A stretch of 39,820 nucleotides of DNA, taken from NCBI GenBank assembly GCA_022764445.1, contig JALERT010000082.1, forward strand, positions 1 through 39,820, read 5' to 3'. The notes beneath the pieces were generated by a model. It was not told the origin of the DNA, did not search any database, and saw nothing but the letters and a program-made list of their open reading frames with translations. Of this stretch, positions 19,696 to 28,524 are shown in pieces. The position numbers were made by a program, and so were the translations under genes. Within the stretch, counting starts at the first letter, position 1. Every line of letters begins with the position of its first letter. The DNA comes from Lachnospiraceae bacterium. GTDB taxonomy: Bacteria > Bacillota > Clostridia > Lachnospirales > Lachnospiraceae.

Positions 19696-19959
19696 TTAAG
19701 CAATTTTATTTACAGCGATTGTAAGTCTAGAAATCTTTCTAGAAGCATTTTTCTGGTGATAAACACCTTTGCTTGCAGCTTTATTGATTTCAGAAATTGC
19801 TGCTGTTAATGCTGTAGCTGCTGATTCTTTATCATTAGCTGCGATTGCTGCATCAACTTTTTTAATAGCTGTCTTAACTTTAGACTTAATAGCTTTATTC
19901 TTTTCTGCATTTCTACGCTCAACTAAAATTCTCTTTTTTGCTGATTTAATGTTAGCCAT
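19696..19959 (-). CDS. rpsT: 30S ribosomal protein S20
   Basis: An 87-residue ribosomal protein that binds 16S rRNA in the body of the 30S subunit. MANIKSAKKRILVERRNAEK is the characteristic S20 start. The rest is helical and Lys/Ala-rich (VKTAIKKVDAAIAANDKESA), ending KGVYHQKNASRKISRLTIAV. GGGAGGTG precedes the ATG. The rpsT-gpr-spoIIP-lepA-hemW neighbourhood, with rpsT divergent from gpr, is typical of clostridia. Confidence 0.96.
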   Translation of the reverse strand: MANIKSAKKRILVERRNAEKNKAIKSKVKTAIKKVDAAIAANDKESAATALTAAISEINKAASKGVYHQKNASRKISRLTIAVNKIA

Positions 19960-19995
19960 CCTTTACACCTCCCAATCGTGAAATCTTTTGTTTCA

Positions 19996-20019
19996 TCAAA
20001 CCGGACACGGTCGCTTTGA
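19996..20019 (-). promoter_or_regulatory. Hairpin in the rpsT leader
   Basis: TCAAA-CCG, a short loop, CGG and TTTGA form a stem in the 5' UTR between promoter and ribosome-binding site. S20 synthesis is autoregulated in some bacteria, so this could be a target, but it matches no leader class I can name. Confidence 0.35.
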
Positions 20020-20035
20020 GTAAACATACTAGTAT

Positions 20036-20064
20036 ATAGTAGACGAAAAAAGCAAGGATGTCAA
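20036..20064 (-). promoter_or_regulatory. Sigma-A promoter for rpsT
   Basis: On the minus strand: consensus TTGACA (20064-20059), a 17-bp spacer and TACTAT (20041-20036). This is one of the strongest -35 boxes in the window, as expected for a ribosomal protein gene. Confidence 0.75.
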
Positions 20065-20180
20065 TAGCTTTTTGACTTTTTTATTACCTTTTTTGAATTA
20101 ATAATTCATAAATGGAGAAAATAAAAAAATAGTGTCAGGTAAACTAAAAAACGAGATTACTAAAAAAGGAGATTGTATTG

Positions 20181-21113
20181 ATGATAGAAAAAAGAACTGA
20201 TCTTGCAATAGAAATTAGGGAAAGTTTTCCGGAGGATGATGTTGAAATAGAGGGGGTTGTACTTAATGAAAAGTATTTTTTTAAAAAGAGAATAAAAATG
20301 AGTACAGTTATTATAAAAAATGAACATGGTGCGCAAAGAATGGGAAAACCTGTCGGAAGATATGTGACCATTGAGTTTAATGGCGATGATGAAATATCAG
20401 TAGAAGAAAATTCTGATGAATTGAGAAATGTGGAAAAATTATTAGGTGATATTTTGCAGGATATGGAGAAGTCTATTAAAAAGAAGAATGAAAATTCAAA
20501 GATAAAAAATATTATGGTGACGGGACTTGGCAACAGATTTGCAACACCTGATGCTCTAGGACCTGTTGTTATGGAGAATATTGAAATTAACAGACATATT
20601 ATATCAGAATATGGTGAATATATGGAAGATGATAAGAAGAAAGTGGTATGTGGGATTACACCTGGGGTGATGTCACAGACAGGCATTGAAACAAGTGAAA
20701 TTATTAATGGTTTAGTAAAAGATATTAAGCCAGACTGTCTTATAGTGATAGATGCACTTGCGTCTAGAAGTGTTTCAAGGCTTTGCAGGACAATTCAGAT
20801 TACAGATACAGGGATTTCTCCGGGGGCAGGTATAGGTAATAACCGCAATAAGATAAATGAAGATACAATCAATATACCCGTTATAGCTATTGGTGTACCA
20901 ACAGTTGTTGCTGCTGGAACAATTGTTAGAGAATGTATGGAAAAATCATTGTCAGGACAGGGATTTTCTGAAAATGAAATATACACTTTTTTAAATACAA
21001 TAGCAGAAAATGAATATAATAATCTTTTTGTAACACCAAAAGATATTGATGAAAAGATTGCACAGATTGGTGAGTGTGTTGCCAATGGAATGAATTATTA
21101 TTTTTCGTTATAG
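20181..21113 (+). CDS. gpr: Spore germination protease GPR
   Basis: A 310-residue A25-family peptidase that degrades small acid-soluble spore proteins during germination. The N-terminal prosegment contains RTDLAIEIRESFPEDDVEIE, which includes the TDLAxE-like self-cleavage site. Landmarks are VTGLGNRFATPDALGPVV, the TPGVMSQTGIETSEI segment, PDCLIVIDALASRSVSRLCR, QITDTGISPGAGIGNNR and IPVIAIGVPTVVAAGTIVRE. AGGAG at 20167-20171 is 9 nt before the ATG at 20181; a TTG at 20178 is less likely. It should be made in the forespore under sigma-G or sigma-F, but I could not identify a convincing box. It shows that the organism has endospore capacity. Confidence 0.95.
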   Translation: MIEKRTDLAIEIRESFPEDDVEIEGVVLNEKYFFKKRIKMSTVIIKNEHGAQRMGKPVGRYVTIEFNGDDEISVEENSDELRNVEKLLGDILQDMEKSIKKKNENSKIKNIMVTGLGNRFATPDALGPVVMENIEINRHIISEYGEYMEDDKKKVVCGITPGVMSQTGIETSEIINGLVKDIKPDCLIVIDALASRSVSRLCRTIQITDTGISPGAGIGNNRNKINEDTINIPVIAIGVPTVVAAGTIVRECMEKSLSGQGFSENEIYTFLNTIAENEYNNLFVTPKDIDEKIAQIGECVANGMNYYFSL

Positions 21114-21167
21114 AATATAAAATTATATCATATCATATTAAAAGGGATAGCAATAATACTAAGATGT

Positions 21168-21284
21168 ATTGTAGTTTTTGTTTTATTCATTACGTGAATG
21201 AAAGGCTATTCTACCATATAAATCACAAACTATATAACGAGCAAGCTCGAATATACTTTGTGATTTATATGGCTGAACTGTTAC
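21168..21284 (+). repeat. Right half of the repeat family with covarying hairpin (copy 3)
   Basis: It matches 11523-11639: TTTTATTCATTACGTGAATG, AAAGGCTATTCTACCATATA, the CGAGCAAGCTCGA tip and the end GGCTGAACTGTTAC (21271-21284) are identical. The 22-bp stem (arms 21214-21235 and 21251-21272) has one mismatch. Its inner 12 bp differ from copy 2 at six positions yet stay paired at five of them. It lies between gpr and spoIIP. Confidence 0.8.
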
Positions 21285-21378
21285 TAATTATCAAAATAAT
21301 AAAATTAATATTTTAAATTAGGCAATACGGATTTCATATGTTAAATAGTAAAAAATAATAATAGAGAAGAGGTGGATT

Positions 21379-22746
21379 ATGAAAAATAAAAGTGGGAAGG
21401 CAGTAAATACTTTAACAGGAGTTATTATTGTAATTTTCTTATGGACATGTATGATTTTATGTACAAAATATAATTTTGATGGTGATTTTACAAAACAGTG
21501 TCAGTTTTTTTTATTGAAGACAGGACTTAATAATGTGGATATTTTTAATGCAATATCAAATAAAAAAAGCAATATGAAATGGAACTTAACATTCGGCTCA
21601 TCTTCTCTTATGACATACATTGCTGATAACGAAGATAATATAGGGGAAAATACAGATAAGGGAGTTGAGAAAATTGTAATGGCATATCCAGGTTACAGTT
21701 CAAGAAATTTATACTGGAGTGGTGCGGGAAGTGATATGTCTGTTGGTTATAATCTATTTGAAAGGTCAGATGTTGTTCTTGCAGAACTTGAAGAGGAGAA
21801 TGATGAGGCTGCCGTAATAGCGGAAAACAATGCTGCAAGAACTAAAAATGAAGGAAAAGAAGAAAAATATAAAGAAGAATCAGCTGAAAATAAAGATGAT
21901 GTGAATAAAAGAATATCTGCAAAAAATGAAGATTCAGATGATCTTATTTCTTCATCGGGTGGAAAAGTAAACGAAGGTATGATAAAAAGATTGAAAAAAA
22001 GTAAAAGCCGGTCATACCTTCTTAAAAATTTTTACATAGTTGATTCTTCAACATCAATAGATAATTCTATATTTAATACTGGAAAATTGTTAAATATGGA
22101 CTTATCGATAAAGAAGAGTAAAAAGCCTCAGATTTTAATATTCCATACACATGGAGCCTCAGAAGCTTTTGCAGACAGCCGAAAAAATAAAAAAAGTGAT
22201 TCTATTATTGGTGTAGGAGAGTATCTGAGTAAGATATTAAGAGAAAAATATGGATATAACGTAATTCATGATAAAACACCATATGATATGATTAATGGAA
22301 GAATTGATAGGAATAAAGCATATAATAATGCTGGAAATTCAATTAAAAAGACTTTGAAAAAATATCCGTCAATACAGGTTGTAATAGATTTACACAGGGA
22401 TGGTGTGGGAAATTCTGTGCACAGAACTACAGTTATTAATGGAAAGAAAACTGCCCAGGTAATGTTTTTTAATGGTCTTTCACGTAATTCTTCCGGTAAC
22501 ATAAATTATCTCTACAATCCAAATCTGCAGGCGAATCTTGCTTTCAGTCTGCAGATGAAGATAAAGAGCATGGAGAAATATAAAAATTTTGCCAAGCCGG
22601 TATATCTAAAAGGTTACAGATATAACATGCATTTAAAAAAGAGATATCTTTTAATAGAACTTGGCAATGAAAATAATAAGGTGTCAGAAGCAAAGAATGC
22701 AATGAAACCATTAGCAGATGTTTTAAATAGTGTGCTTATGGGTTAG
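21379..22746 (+). CDS. spoIIP: Stage II sporulation protein P
   Basis: A 455-residue mother-cell protein that, with SpoIID and SpoIIM, remodels septal peptidoglycan to drive forespore engulfment. There is a membrane helix at about residues 11-28 (LTGVIIVIFLWTCMILC), a long charged low-complexity linker (about 130-220), then the SpoIIP amidase/endopeptidase domain: PQILIFHTHGASEAFADSR (about 250-268), GVGEYLSKILREKYGYNVIH, VVIDLHRDGVGNSVHRTTVI (about 332-351) and the YLLIELGNENN strand near the end. His and Glu residues in these motifs are the expected zinc ligands and catalytic residues. A GAGGTGG site lies just before the ATG. It follows gpr with repeat copy 3 between, so it may have its own sporulation promoter. 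Confidence 0.93.
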   Translation: MKNKSGKAVNTLTGVIIVIFLWTCMILCTKYNFDGDFTKQCQFFLLKTGLNNVDIFNAISNKKSNMKWNLTFGSSSLMTYIADNEDNIGENTDKGVEKIVMAYPGYSSRNLYWSGAGSDMSVGYNLFERSDVVLAELEEENDEAAVIAENNAARTKNEGKEEKYKEESAENKDDVNKRISAKNEDSDDLISSSGGKVNEGMIKRLKKSKSRSYLLKNFYIVDSSTSIDNSIFNTGKLLNMDLSIKKSKKPQILIFHTHGASEAFADSRKNKKSDSIIGVGEYLSKILREKYGYNVIHDKTPYDMINGRIDRNKAYNNAGNSIKKTLKKYPSIQVVIDLHRDGVGNSVHRTTVINGKKTAQVMFFNGLSRNSSGNINYLYNPNLQANLAFSLQMKIKSMEKYKNFAKPVYLKGYRYNMHLKKRYLLIELGNENNKVSEAKNAMKPLADVLNSVLMG

Positions 22747-22784
22747 TTTTATGAATGTATGAAATGTTGGGTGTGAACTGTAAC
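22747..22784 (-). repeat. Truncated repeat copy abutting the spoIIP stop codon (copy 4)
   Basis: On the minus strand it reads GTTACAGTTCACACC then CATTCATAAAA at its far end, matching copy 1 at 4601-4657. It starts at the base after the spoIIP TAG. Confidence 0.65.
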
Positions 22785-22823
22785 GCTTATTGATAAGTTG
22801 TTGAAAGGGTTATTCACGTCAGC

Positions 22824-22852
22824 TTGTATGAGCTAGATTACTATGTTATAAT
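22824..22852 (+). promoter_or_regulatory. Sigma-A promoter for lepA
   Basis: TTGTAT (22824-22829), a 17-bp spacer and TATAAT (22847-22852); the start near 22859 gives a leader of about 107 nt containing the shared hairpin. Confidence 0.7.
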
Positions 22853-22879
22853 GCACATTGGATTATTGTGTAGAAAGAT

Positions 22880-22943
22880 ATGTACTCTCGGAGTCTCTTT
22901 GTGCTTCATAAAAGCAGGTGCAAGAGGGATTCCGAGAGTACAT
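22880..22943 (+). ncRNA. Structured 64-nt leader shared with the DUF6062 gene (copy 2)
   Basis: The outer stem ATGTACTCTCGGA (22880-22892) pairs perfectly with TCCGAGAGTACAT (22931-22943). It continues with GTCTCTTT against AAGAGGGAT (with G-U pairs) and has an apical TGCTT/AAGCA stem. It aligns without gaps to 8944-9007 (minus) and shares AAAAGCAGGTGCAAGAG exactly. It ends 22 nt before the lepA ATG and begins 28 nt after the -10 box. It is not followed by a U run, so it is not an ordinary terminator. It may be a cis-regulatory RNA or a palindromic repeat. Confidence 0.65.
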
Positions 22944-22965
22944 AGAATAATGACGGAGGAATAAC

Positions 22966-24780
22966 ATGGATAAAATAGATCAGAAACACATTCGTAATTT
23001 TTGTATTATAGCCCATATAGATCATGGTAAATCTACACTGGCAGACAGAATTATAGAAAAGACAGGGCTTCTTACAAGCAGGGAAATGCAGGCTCAGGTT
23101 CTTGACAATATGGAACTTGAGAGAGAACGTGGTATTACTATAAAGGCACAGACTGTTCGTATAGTATATAAAGCCTCAGATGGGGAGGAGTACATCTTTA
23201 ATCTTATAGATACACCGGGTCATGTCGATTTTAATTATGAAGTATCAAGAAGTCTTGCGGCATGTGAGGGGGCAATTCTTATCGTTGATGCTGCCCAGGG
23301 CATTGAGGCACAGACTCTTGCCAACTGCTATCTTGCACTTGACCACGATCTTGAGATTATGCCAGTTATTAATAAAATAGATCTTCCGAGTGCAGAGCCT
23401 GAAAGGGTGAAAGCAGAGATTGAAGACGTAATTGGTCTTGATGCATCAGATGCTCCCCTTATATCTGCTAAAATGGGAACCAATATTGATCAGGTTCTTG
23501 AACAGATCGTTACAAAGATCCCGGCACCATCAGGAGATGAGAATAAACCGTTAAAAGCTCTTATATTTGATTCTCTTTACGATGCATACAAAGGAGTTAT
23601 TATATTCTGTCGTATATTTGATGGTACGGTAAAGAAGGGGCAGGAAATCCTTATGATGGCAACAGGTGCCAAAGCAGATGTAGTAGAAGTCGGAATATTT
23701 GGTGCAGGACAGTTTATACCTGCCGATGAGCTATCTGCCGGTATGGTTGGTTATATTACTGCAAGTCTTAAAAATGTACAGGATACACGTGTGGGTGATA
23801 CTGTCACACTTGCAGGAAATCCATGCGAAGAAGCACTTCCCGGATACAAAAAGGTACAACCTATGGTTTACTGTGGCCTTTATCCGGCAGATGGTGCAAA
23901 GTATGGTGACTTAAGAGATGCACTTGAAAAACTGCAGCTTAATGATGCTGCACTTCAGTTTGAAGCAGAGACATCTGTTGCACTCGGATTTGGCTTCAGA
24001 TGTGGATTTTTAGGTCTTCTTCATCTTGAGATAGTTCAGGAGCGTCTGGAGAGAGAGTATAATCTTGATCTTGTTACGACAGCTCCCGGTGTTGTATATC
24101 ACGTATACAAAACAAATGGTGAGATGGTAGAAGTTACTAATCCTTCTAATCTTCCTGATCCATCTGAAATAGATCATATGGAAGAACCTATCGTATCAGC
24201 AGAGATAATGGTAACAAAGGAATTTGTAGGTGCAATAATGAATCTTTGCCAGGAGCGAAGAGGTGTATACATTGGGATGGAATATATGGAGGAGTCAAGA
24301 GCACTTCTAAAATATGACCTTCCACTAAATGAAATAATATACGATTTCTTCGATGCTCTAAAATCACGTTCAAGAGGATACGCTTCCCTTGATTATGAGA
24401 TGAAGGGATATGTTCCATCAGATCTTGTTAAACTTGATATACTTATTAACCGTGAGGAGATAGATGCTCTTTCATTTATCCTTCATGCAGATACAGCTTA
24501 CGAGCGTGGACGCAAAATGTGTGAAAAGCTTAAAAATGAGATACCAAGACAGTTGTTTGAGATACCTATTCAGGCTGCTATTGGAAGCAAGATTATTGCA
24601 AGAGAAACTGTAAAAGCTATGAGAAAAGATGTTCTTGCAAAGTGCTATGGTGGCGATATTTCAAGAAAGAGAAAACTTCTTGAAAAACAGAAGGAAGGAA
24701 AGAAGCGTATGCGCCAGTTTGGTAATGTAGAGATACCTCAGCAGGCGTTTATGAGTGTATTAAAGCTTGATGATGAATAA
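22966..24780 (+). CDS. lepA: Elongation factor 4 (LepA)
   Basis: A 604-residue ribosome-associated translational GTPase, full length, proposed to help stalled or misassembled ribosomes. G1 is [14 protein letters not shown] (about residues 16-29), the switch region is [19 protein letters not shown]3 is [20 protein letters not shown] and G4 is NKIDLPSA. Domains II and III and the LepA-specific C terminus follow, including [20 protein letters not shown] and the terminal [20 protein letters not shown] with the [15 protein letters not shown] tail. GGAGG lies about 7 nt before the ATG. Its own promoter and long structured leader precede it; hemW follows 71 nt later without a clear terminator. Confidence 0.97.
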   Translation: MDKIDQKHIRNFCIIAHIDHGKSTLADRIIEKTGLLTSREMQAQVLDNMELERERGITIKAQTVRIVYKASDGEEYIFNLIDTPGHVDFNYEVSRSLAACEGAILIVDAAQGIEAQTLANCYLALDHDLEIMPVINKIDLPSAEPERVKAEIEDVIGLDASDAPLISAKMGTNIDQVLEQIVTKIPAPSGDENKPLKALIFDSLYDAYKGVIIFCRIFDGTVKKGQEILMMATGAKADVVEVGIFGAGQFIPADELSAGMVGYITASLKNVQDTRVGDTVTLAGNPCEEALPGYKKVQPMVYCGLYPADGAKYGDLRDALEKLQLNDAALQFEAETSVALGFGFRCGFLGLLHLEIVQERLEREYNLDLVTTAPGVVYHVYKTNGEMVEVTNPSNLPDPSEIDHMEEPIVSAEIMVTKEFVGAIMNLCQERRGVYIGMEYMEESRALLKYDLPLNEIIYDFFDALKSRSRGYASLDYEMKGYVPSDLVKLDILINREEIDALSFILHADTAYERGRKMCEKLKNEIPRQLFEIPIQAAIGSKIIARETVKAMRKDVLAKCYGGDISRKRKLLEKQKEGKKRMRQFGNVEIPQQAFMSVLKLDDE

Positions 24781-24851
24781 AAATCCAGAGTGGAATAATA
24801 TAGAAAATGTGACAGCATGATATAACAGCTGTTTAGTTGAGATATAACAAT

Positions 24852-26060
24852 ATGAATGATATGAAAAAAGAGATAGGATTATATATTCATATACCTTTTT
24901 GCGTAAGAAAATGTCTTTACTGTGATTTCTTATCAGACACAGCAGATGACAAAGTAAAAAAAGATTATGTAAATGCACTGATAGAAGAGATTTCACAGTG
25001 GAAAGAAATTATAAAGGAAAAATATAAAATAAAAACTATATTTATAGGCGGTGGAACTCCAACGTGTCTTTCACCTGATCTGCTGATGCATATAGGTGAT
25101 GCTTTGTCTGGTATGACGGATTATGTTGCAGAGTACACAATAGAATCAAATCCTGGTACGATTACAAAAAAGCATATAGATGCATTTAAACAGATGGGAA
25201 TCAACAGGGTAAGCATTGGTCTTCAGTCAGCAAATGATGATGAATTAAGAAGACTTGGCAGGATTCATACGTATAATGAATTTCTTGAGTGCTTTGAACT
25301 GCTTAGAAGTGAAGGCTTTAATAATATCAATATAGATATAATGTCAGATATACCCGGTCAGACAATAGAAAGCTATGAAAATACACTTAAAAAGGTTATC
25401 GGACTCAGACCAGAACACATTTCAGCATACAGTCTTATAGTAGAGCCGGGAACACCATTTTATGATATGGAGCAATCTGGAAAGCTCGATATAGCTGATG
25501 AAGATACGGACAGGCAGATGTATCATTTGACAAAGGATATCCTTCTTCGTTATGGATATAAAAGATATGAGATATCTAACTACAGTTTGACGGGATTTGA
25601 ATGTAAACATAACCTGACATACTGGAAGGCAGATGAATATCTAGGTGTTGGTCTTGGTGCAGCTTCTTATCTTGATGGTATGAGATTTAGCAATGAAATG
25701 GATTTACAAAGATATATAGAAATGCATAATAAAAAAGAGATGCATAATGAGAAGGAGAGCAGTATAAAAAGCATAACTTCTGTAAAAGAAATTGCAGAGA
25801 AAAAAGAAGATGTCAGTATTCTTACAAAAGAGAATATGATGGAGGAATTTATGTTTCTTGGACTTCGTATGTGCAGCGGCGTTTCAGGAAAGGAATTTGA
25901 AGCAAGGTTTGGAGTTCCTTTAAGAAGTATATACGGAGATGTTATAGACAGATTTTTGAAAAATAAGCTATTGGCAGAAGATAATAATAGTGGTAGAATT
26001 TATCTGACAGAGCGTGGCATGGATATATCTAACTATGTTATGTCTGAATTTATGCTCTGA
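24852..26060 (+). CDS. hemW: Radical SAM heme chaperone HemW
   Basis: A 402-residue radical SAM protein. The cluster motif is CVRKCLYCDF (Cys17, Cys21, Cys24); the residue after the last Cys-Asp is Phe rather than the Cys of true coproporphyrinogen dehydrogenase HemN, which marks HemW, a protein that delivers heme to acceptors. TIFIGGGTPTCLSPDLL, ESNPGTITKKH, RVSIGLQSAND and NIDIMSDIPGQT are standard. The C-terminal HemN_C domain is present. A Lys/Glu-rich stretch at about residues 295-330 (HNKKEMHNEKESS and following) appears to be an insertion. The start is uncertain: ATG 24852 or 24861, neither with a good ribosome-binding site. Placement after lepA is the usual clostridial order. Confidence 0.92.
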   Translation: MNDMKKEIGLYIHIPFCVRKCLYCDFLSDTADDKVKKDYVNALIEEISQWKEIIKEKYKIKTIFIGGGTPTCLSPDLLMHIGDALSGMTDYVAEYTIESNPGTITKKHIDAFKQMGINRVSIGLQSANDDELRRLGRIHTYNEFLECFELLRSEGFNNINIDIMSDIPGQTIESYENTLKKVIGLRPEHISAYSLIVEPGTPFYDMEQSGKLDIADEDTDRQMYHLTKDILLRYGYKRYEISNYSLTGFECKHNLTYWKADEYLGVGLGAASYLDGMRFSNEMDLQRYIEMHNKKEMHNEKESSIKSITSVKEIAEKKEDVSILTKENMMEEFMFLGLRMCSGVSGKEFEARFGVPLRSIYGDVIDRFLKNKLLAEDNNSGRIYLTERGMDISNYVMSEFML

Positions 26061-26151
26061 CTAAATTTATTTGTACAAGTTCCTGTACAGGTTCATGGTG
26101 TTTTTGGGAAGAACCGGCAGGGAATAATAAAAGAAAAATGGAGGAAATACA

Positions 26152-26664
26152 ATGGCAAAAGTAAGTATACTTATGGGAAGTGATTCAGATCTTCCTATTA
26201 TGGTAAAAGCAGCAAAGATGCTTGAGGAATTTGGAATTGAATATGAGATGAAGGTTATATCAGCACACAGAGAGCCTGATGTATTCGTTGAGTATGCAAA
26301 GAGTGCAGAGTCAAGAGGAATACAGGTGGTTATAGCAGGTGCAGGCGGTGCAGCTCATCTTCCGGGAATGTGTGCAGCAATGTTCCCACTTCCTGTAATC
26401 GGTGTGCCAATCCACACAAAGACACTTAGTGGTGTTGATTCATTATATTCTATCGTTCAGATGCCATCAGGAATTCCTGTAGCAACAGTAGCAATAGATG
26501 GTGCAGCCAATGCAGCTATACTTGCAGCAAAGATGCTTTCTATATCAGATATGGAACTCCGTAAGAAACTTGCTGATTATAAGGAAGGCTTAAAGGATCA
26601 GGTTGTTGCAAAGGATGCAAAGCTTGGTGAAATCGGATATGATGCATATTTAAAGCAGATGTAA
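26152..26664 (+). CDS. purE: N5-carboxyaminoimidazole ribonucleotide mutase
   Basis: A 170-residue class I PurE that converts N5-CAIR to 4-carboxy-AIR in purine synthesis. SILMGSDSDLPIMVKAAKML is the substrate-binding start, VISAHREPD contains the catalytic His, and AGAGGAAHLPGMCAAMFPLP, GVPIHTKTLSGVDSLYSIVQ and MPSGIPVATVAIDGAANAAI complete the octamer-forming fold. A TGGAGG site is 7 nt before the ATG. It stands alone rather than in a pur operon; 91 bp separate it from hemW and no purine riboswitch core was found there. Confidence 0.95.
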   Translation: MAKVSILMGSDSDLPIMVKAAKMLEEFGIEYEMKVISAHREPDVFVEYAKSAESRGIQVVIAGAGGAAHLPGMCAAMFPLPVIGVPIHTKTLSGVDSLYSIVQMPSGIPVATVAIDGAANAAILAAKMLSISDMELRKKLADYKEGLKDQVVAKDAKLGEIGYDAYLKQM

Positions 26665-26736
26665 TAAAATATTTATACATTAGGGGAGTGAAGGGTTAGA
26701 CTGTTGATAAAACCTTAATAACATAAAACATGAATG

Positions 26737-26778
26737 AAAAACGGAACCATCTCATAAAATGAGTGGTCCCGTTTTTTG
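26737..26778. terminator. Bidirectional terminator between purE and prfC
   Basis: AAAACGGAACCATCTCAT pairs with ATGAGTGGTCCCGTTTT, interrupted by one mismatch, around AAA, followed by T's. The genes converge on it. Confidence 0.88.
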
Positions 26779-26828
26779 TTATCACAAGGAGATTCTTATC
26801 AAAGATGTGTGATTCCTTATGATTATTA

Positions 26829-28424
26829 TTAGTTTTTCTTAAATTCAAGAAGTTCCAGTCCTTCGTTGTCATCAAGTACCATTTTAATCATCCATTCATT
26901 TGCAAATAGAAGAAGAGGATTGCCCTTCATATCTTTTACAGCTTTTACATTGTTCATACGTTTTAATTTAGTTACATCAGTAGACGGATCTCCAACCCAG
27001 CGGATGTATTCGTATGGAAGAGGTTCAAGTCTGATTTCACATCCGTATTCATTTTCGAGTCTGTATTTAAGTACATCAAACTGGAGTACACCGACTACAC
27101 CAACTATAATTTCTGACATACCGGCAGTATATTCCTGGAATATCTGGATAGCACCCTCCTGTGCAATCTGTGTGATACCCTTTACAAACTGCTTACGCTT
27201 CATGGAATTTAACTGTACGACACGGCTGAAATGCTCAGGTGCAAATGTTGGAATACCTTCGTATTCAAACTTTTTGCCAGGAACAGTTATTGTATCACCT
27301 ATTGAAAAAATCCCCGGATCAAACACACCGATTACATCACCCGCATATGCCTCAGATATAACCTGACGGTCCTGTGCCATTATCTGCTGTGGCTGTGAGA
27401 GTTTAAGTTTTCTTCCACTCTGCACATGATAAACATCAGAGCCTGCATCAAACTTTCCGGAGCAGATACGCATAAATGCGATACGATCCCTATGGGCTTT
27501 GTTCATATTTGCCTGAATCTTAAATACAAATGCTGAAAATGGTTCTTTTACTGGGTCAATTAATCCTTCATTTGACATACGTGGAAGAGGTGAAGATGTC
27601 ATCTGCAAGAAATACTTTAAGAAAATTTCTATACCGAATGTATTAAGTGCAGAACCAAAAAATACAGGGGAAAGTTCACCCTTGCTTACTTTCTCCATAT
27701 CAAGAGGATCGCTTGCACCGTCAAGAAGTTCAATTTCCTCGGTGAGCTGGTCATACAAATCCTCTGATATTATATCTTTAAGTTCAGGATCATCAATTGA
27801 ATAATCAGTTTCGGCAGCAGATTTTGCACCACCAACTGATACGGCTTCAAATGTTCTGACAGTCTTTGCCTTTCTGTCATATATACCTTTGAAGTTTTTT
27901 CCTGAACCAATTGGCCAGTTTACAGGACATGTTCTTATTCCGAGAACAGTTTCTATATCATCAAGGAGTTCAAAAGAATCTTTTGCATCCCTGTCCATTT
28001 TATTGATAAATGTAAAGATTGGGATATGTCTCATTACACAAACCTTGAAAAGTTTTATAGTCTGAGCCTCGACACCCTTTGACGCATCTATTACCATGAC
28101 GGCTGAGTCGGCAGCCATAAGTGTTCTGTAAGTATCTTCTGAGAAGTCCTGATGTCCGGGTGTATCAAGGATGTTGATACAGAATCCATCGTAGTTAAAC
28201 TGAAGTACAGAAGATGTAACAGATATACCTCTTTCTTTTTCTATCTCCATCCAGTCTGATACAGCATATTTTGAATTAGCCTTACCCTTAACGGAACCGG
28301 CAGTATTAATCGCACCACCGTATAAAAGAAACTTCTCAGTAAGAGTTGTTTTACCAGCATCAGGATGCGAAATTATAGCAAATGTTCTTCTTTTATTAAT
28401 TTCATTTTGAATATTATCAGCCAT
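26829..28424 (-). CDS. prfC: Peptide chain release factor 3
   Basis: A 531-residue translational GTPase that recycles RF1 and RF2 from the ribosome after peptide release. G1 is FAIISHPDAGKTTLTEKFLL (about residues 14-33), the switch region is DWMEIEKERGISVTSSVLQF, G3 is DTPGHQDFSEDTYRTLMAAD and G4 is FINKMDRDAKD. The RF3 C-terminal region includes GVVGVLQFDVLKYRLENEYG and RWVGD. Length is normal for the family. It is transcribed alone from the promoter at 28468-28496 and ends at a terminator shared with purE. The ATG lies after GAGGTAAAAA. Confidence 0.96.
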   Translation of the reverse strand: MADNIQNEINKRRTFAIISHPDAGKTTLTEKFLLYGGAINTAGSVKGKANSKYAVSDWMEIEKERGISVTSSVLQFNYDGFCINILDTPGHQDFSEDTYRTLMAADSAVMVIDASKGVEAQTIKLFKVCVMRHIPIFTFINKMDRDAKDSFELLDDIETVLGIRTCPVNWPIGSGKNFKGIYDRKAKTVRTFEAVSVGGAKSAAETDYSIDDPELKDIISEDLYDQLTEEIELLDGASDPLDMEKVSKGELSPVFFGSALNTFGIEIFLKYFLQMTSSPLPRMSNEGLIDPVKEPFSAFVFKIQANMNKAHRDRIAFMRICSGKFDAGSDVYHVQSGRKLKLSQPQQIMAQDRQVISEAYAGDVIGVFDPGIFSIGDTITVPGKKFEYEGIPTFAPEHFSRVVQLNSMKRKQFVKGITQIAQEGAIQIFQEYTAGMSEIIVGVVGVLQFDVLKYRLENEYGCEIRLEPLPYEYIRWVGDPSTDVTKLKRMNNVKAVKDMKGNPLLLFANEWMIKMVLDDNEGLELLEFKKN

Positions 28425-28467
28425 TTTTTACCTCATTTCAAATAATAATTATCAGCAAAACAGATTA

Positions 28468-28496
28468 ATTATAATGTAAAATCCGTTTACTTTCAA
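28468..28496 (-). promoter_or_regulatory. Consensus sigma-A promoter for prfC
   Basis: On the minus strand: TTGAAA (28496-28491), a 17-bp spacer and TATAAT (28473-28468). TCAGCAAAA and TTTTCTGCTGA form an imperfect inverted repeat flanking the promoter (near 28451 and 28508). Confidence 0.75.
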
Positions 28497-28524
28497 GGAA
28501 AATACATTTTCTGCTGATTATAGG

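Noticed and set aside
21285-21378. Sigma-E promoter for spoIIP (CATATGTT near 21336)
   Set aside because: The -10-like sequence is only a partial match and the nearest -35-like AATATT is about 22 bp away, too far for sigma-E.
26061-26151. Purine-type riboswitch before purE
   Set aside because: GGTTC and GAACC can pair, but the conserved junction and loop sequences of purine or related riboswitches are not present.
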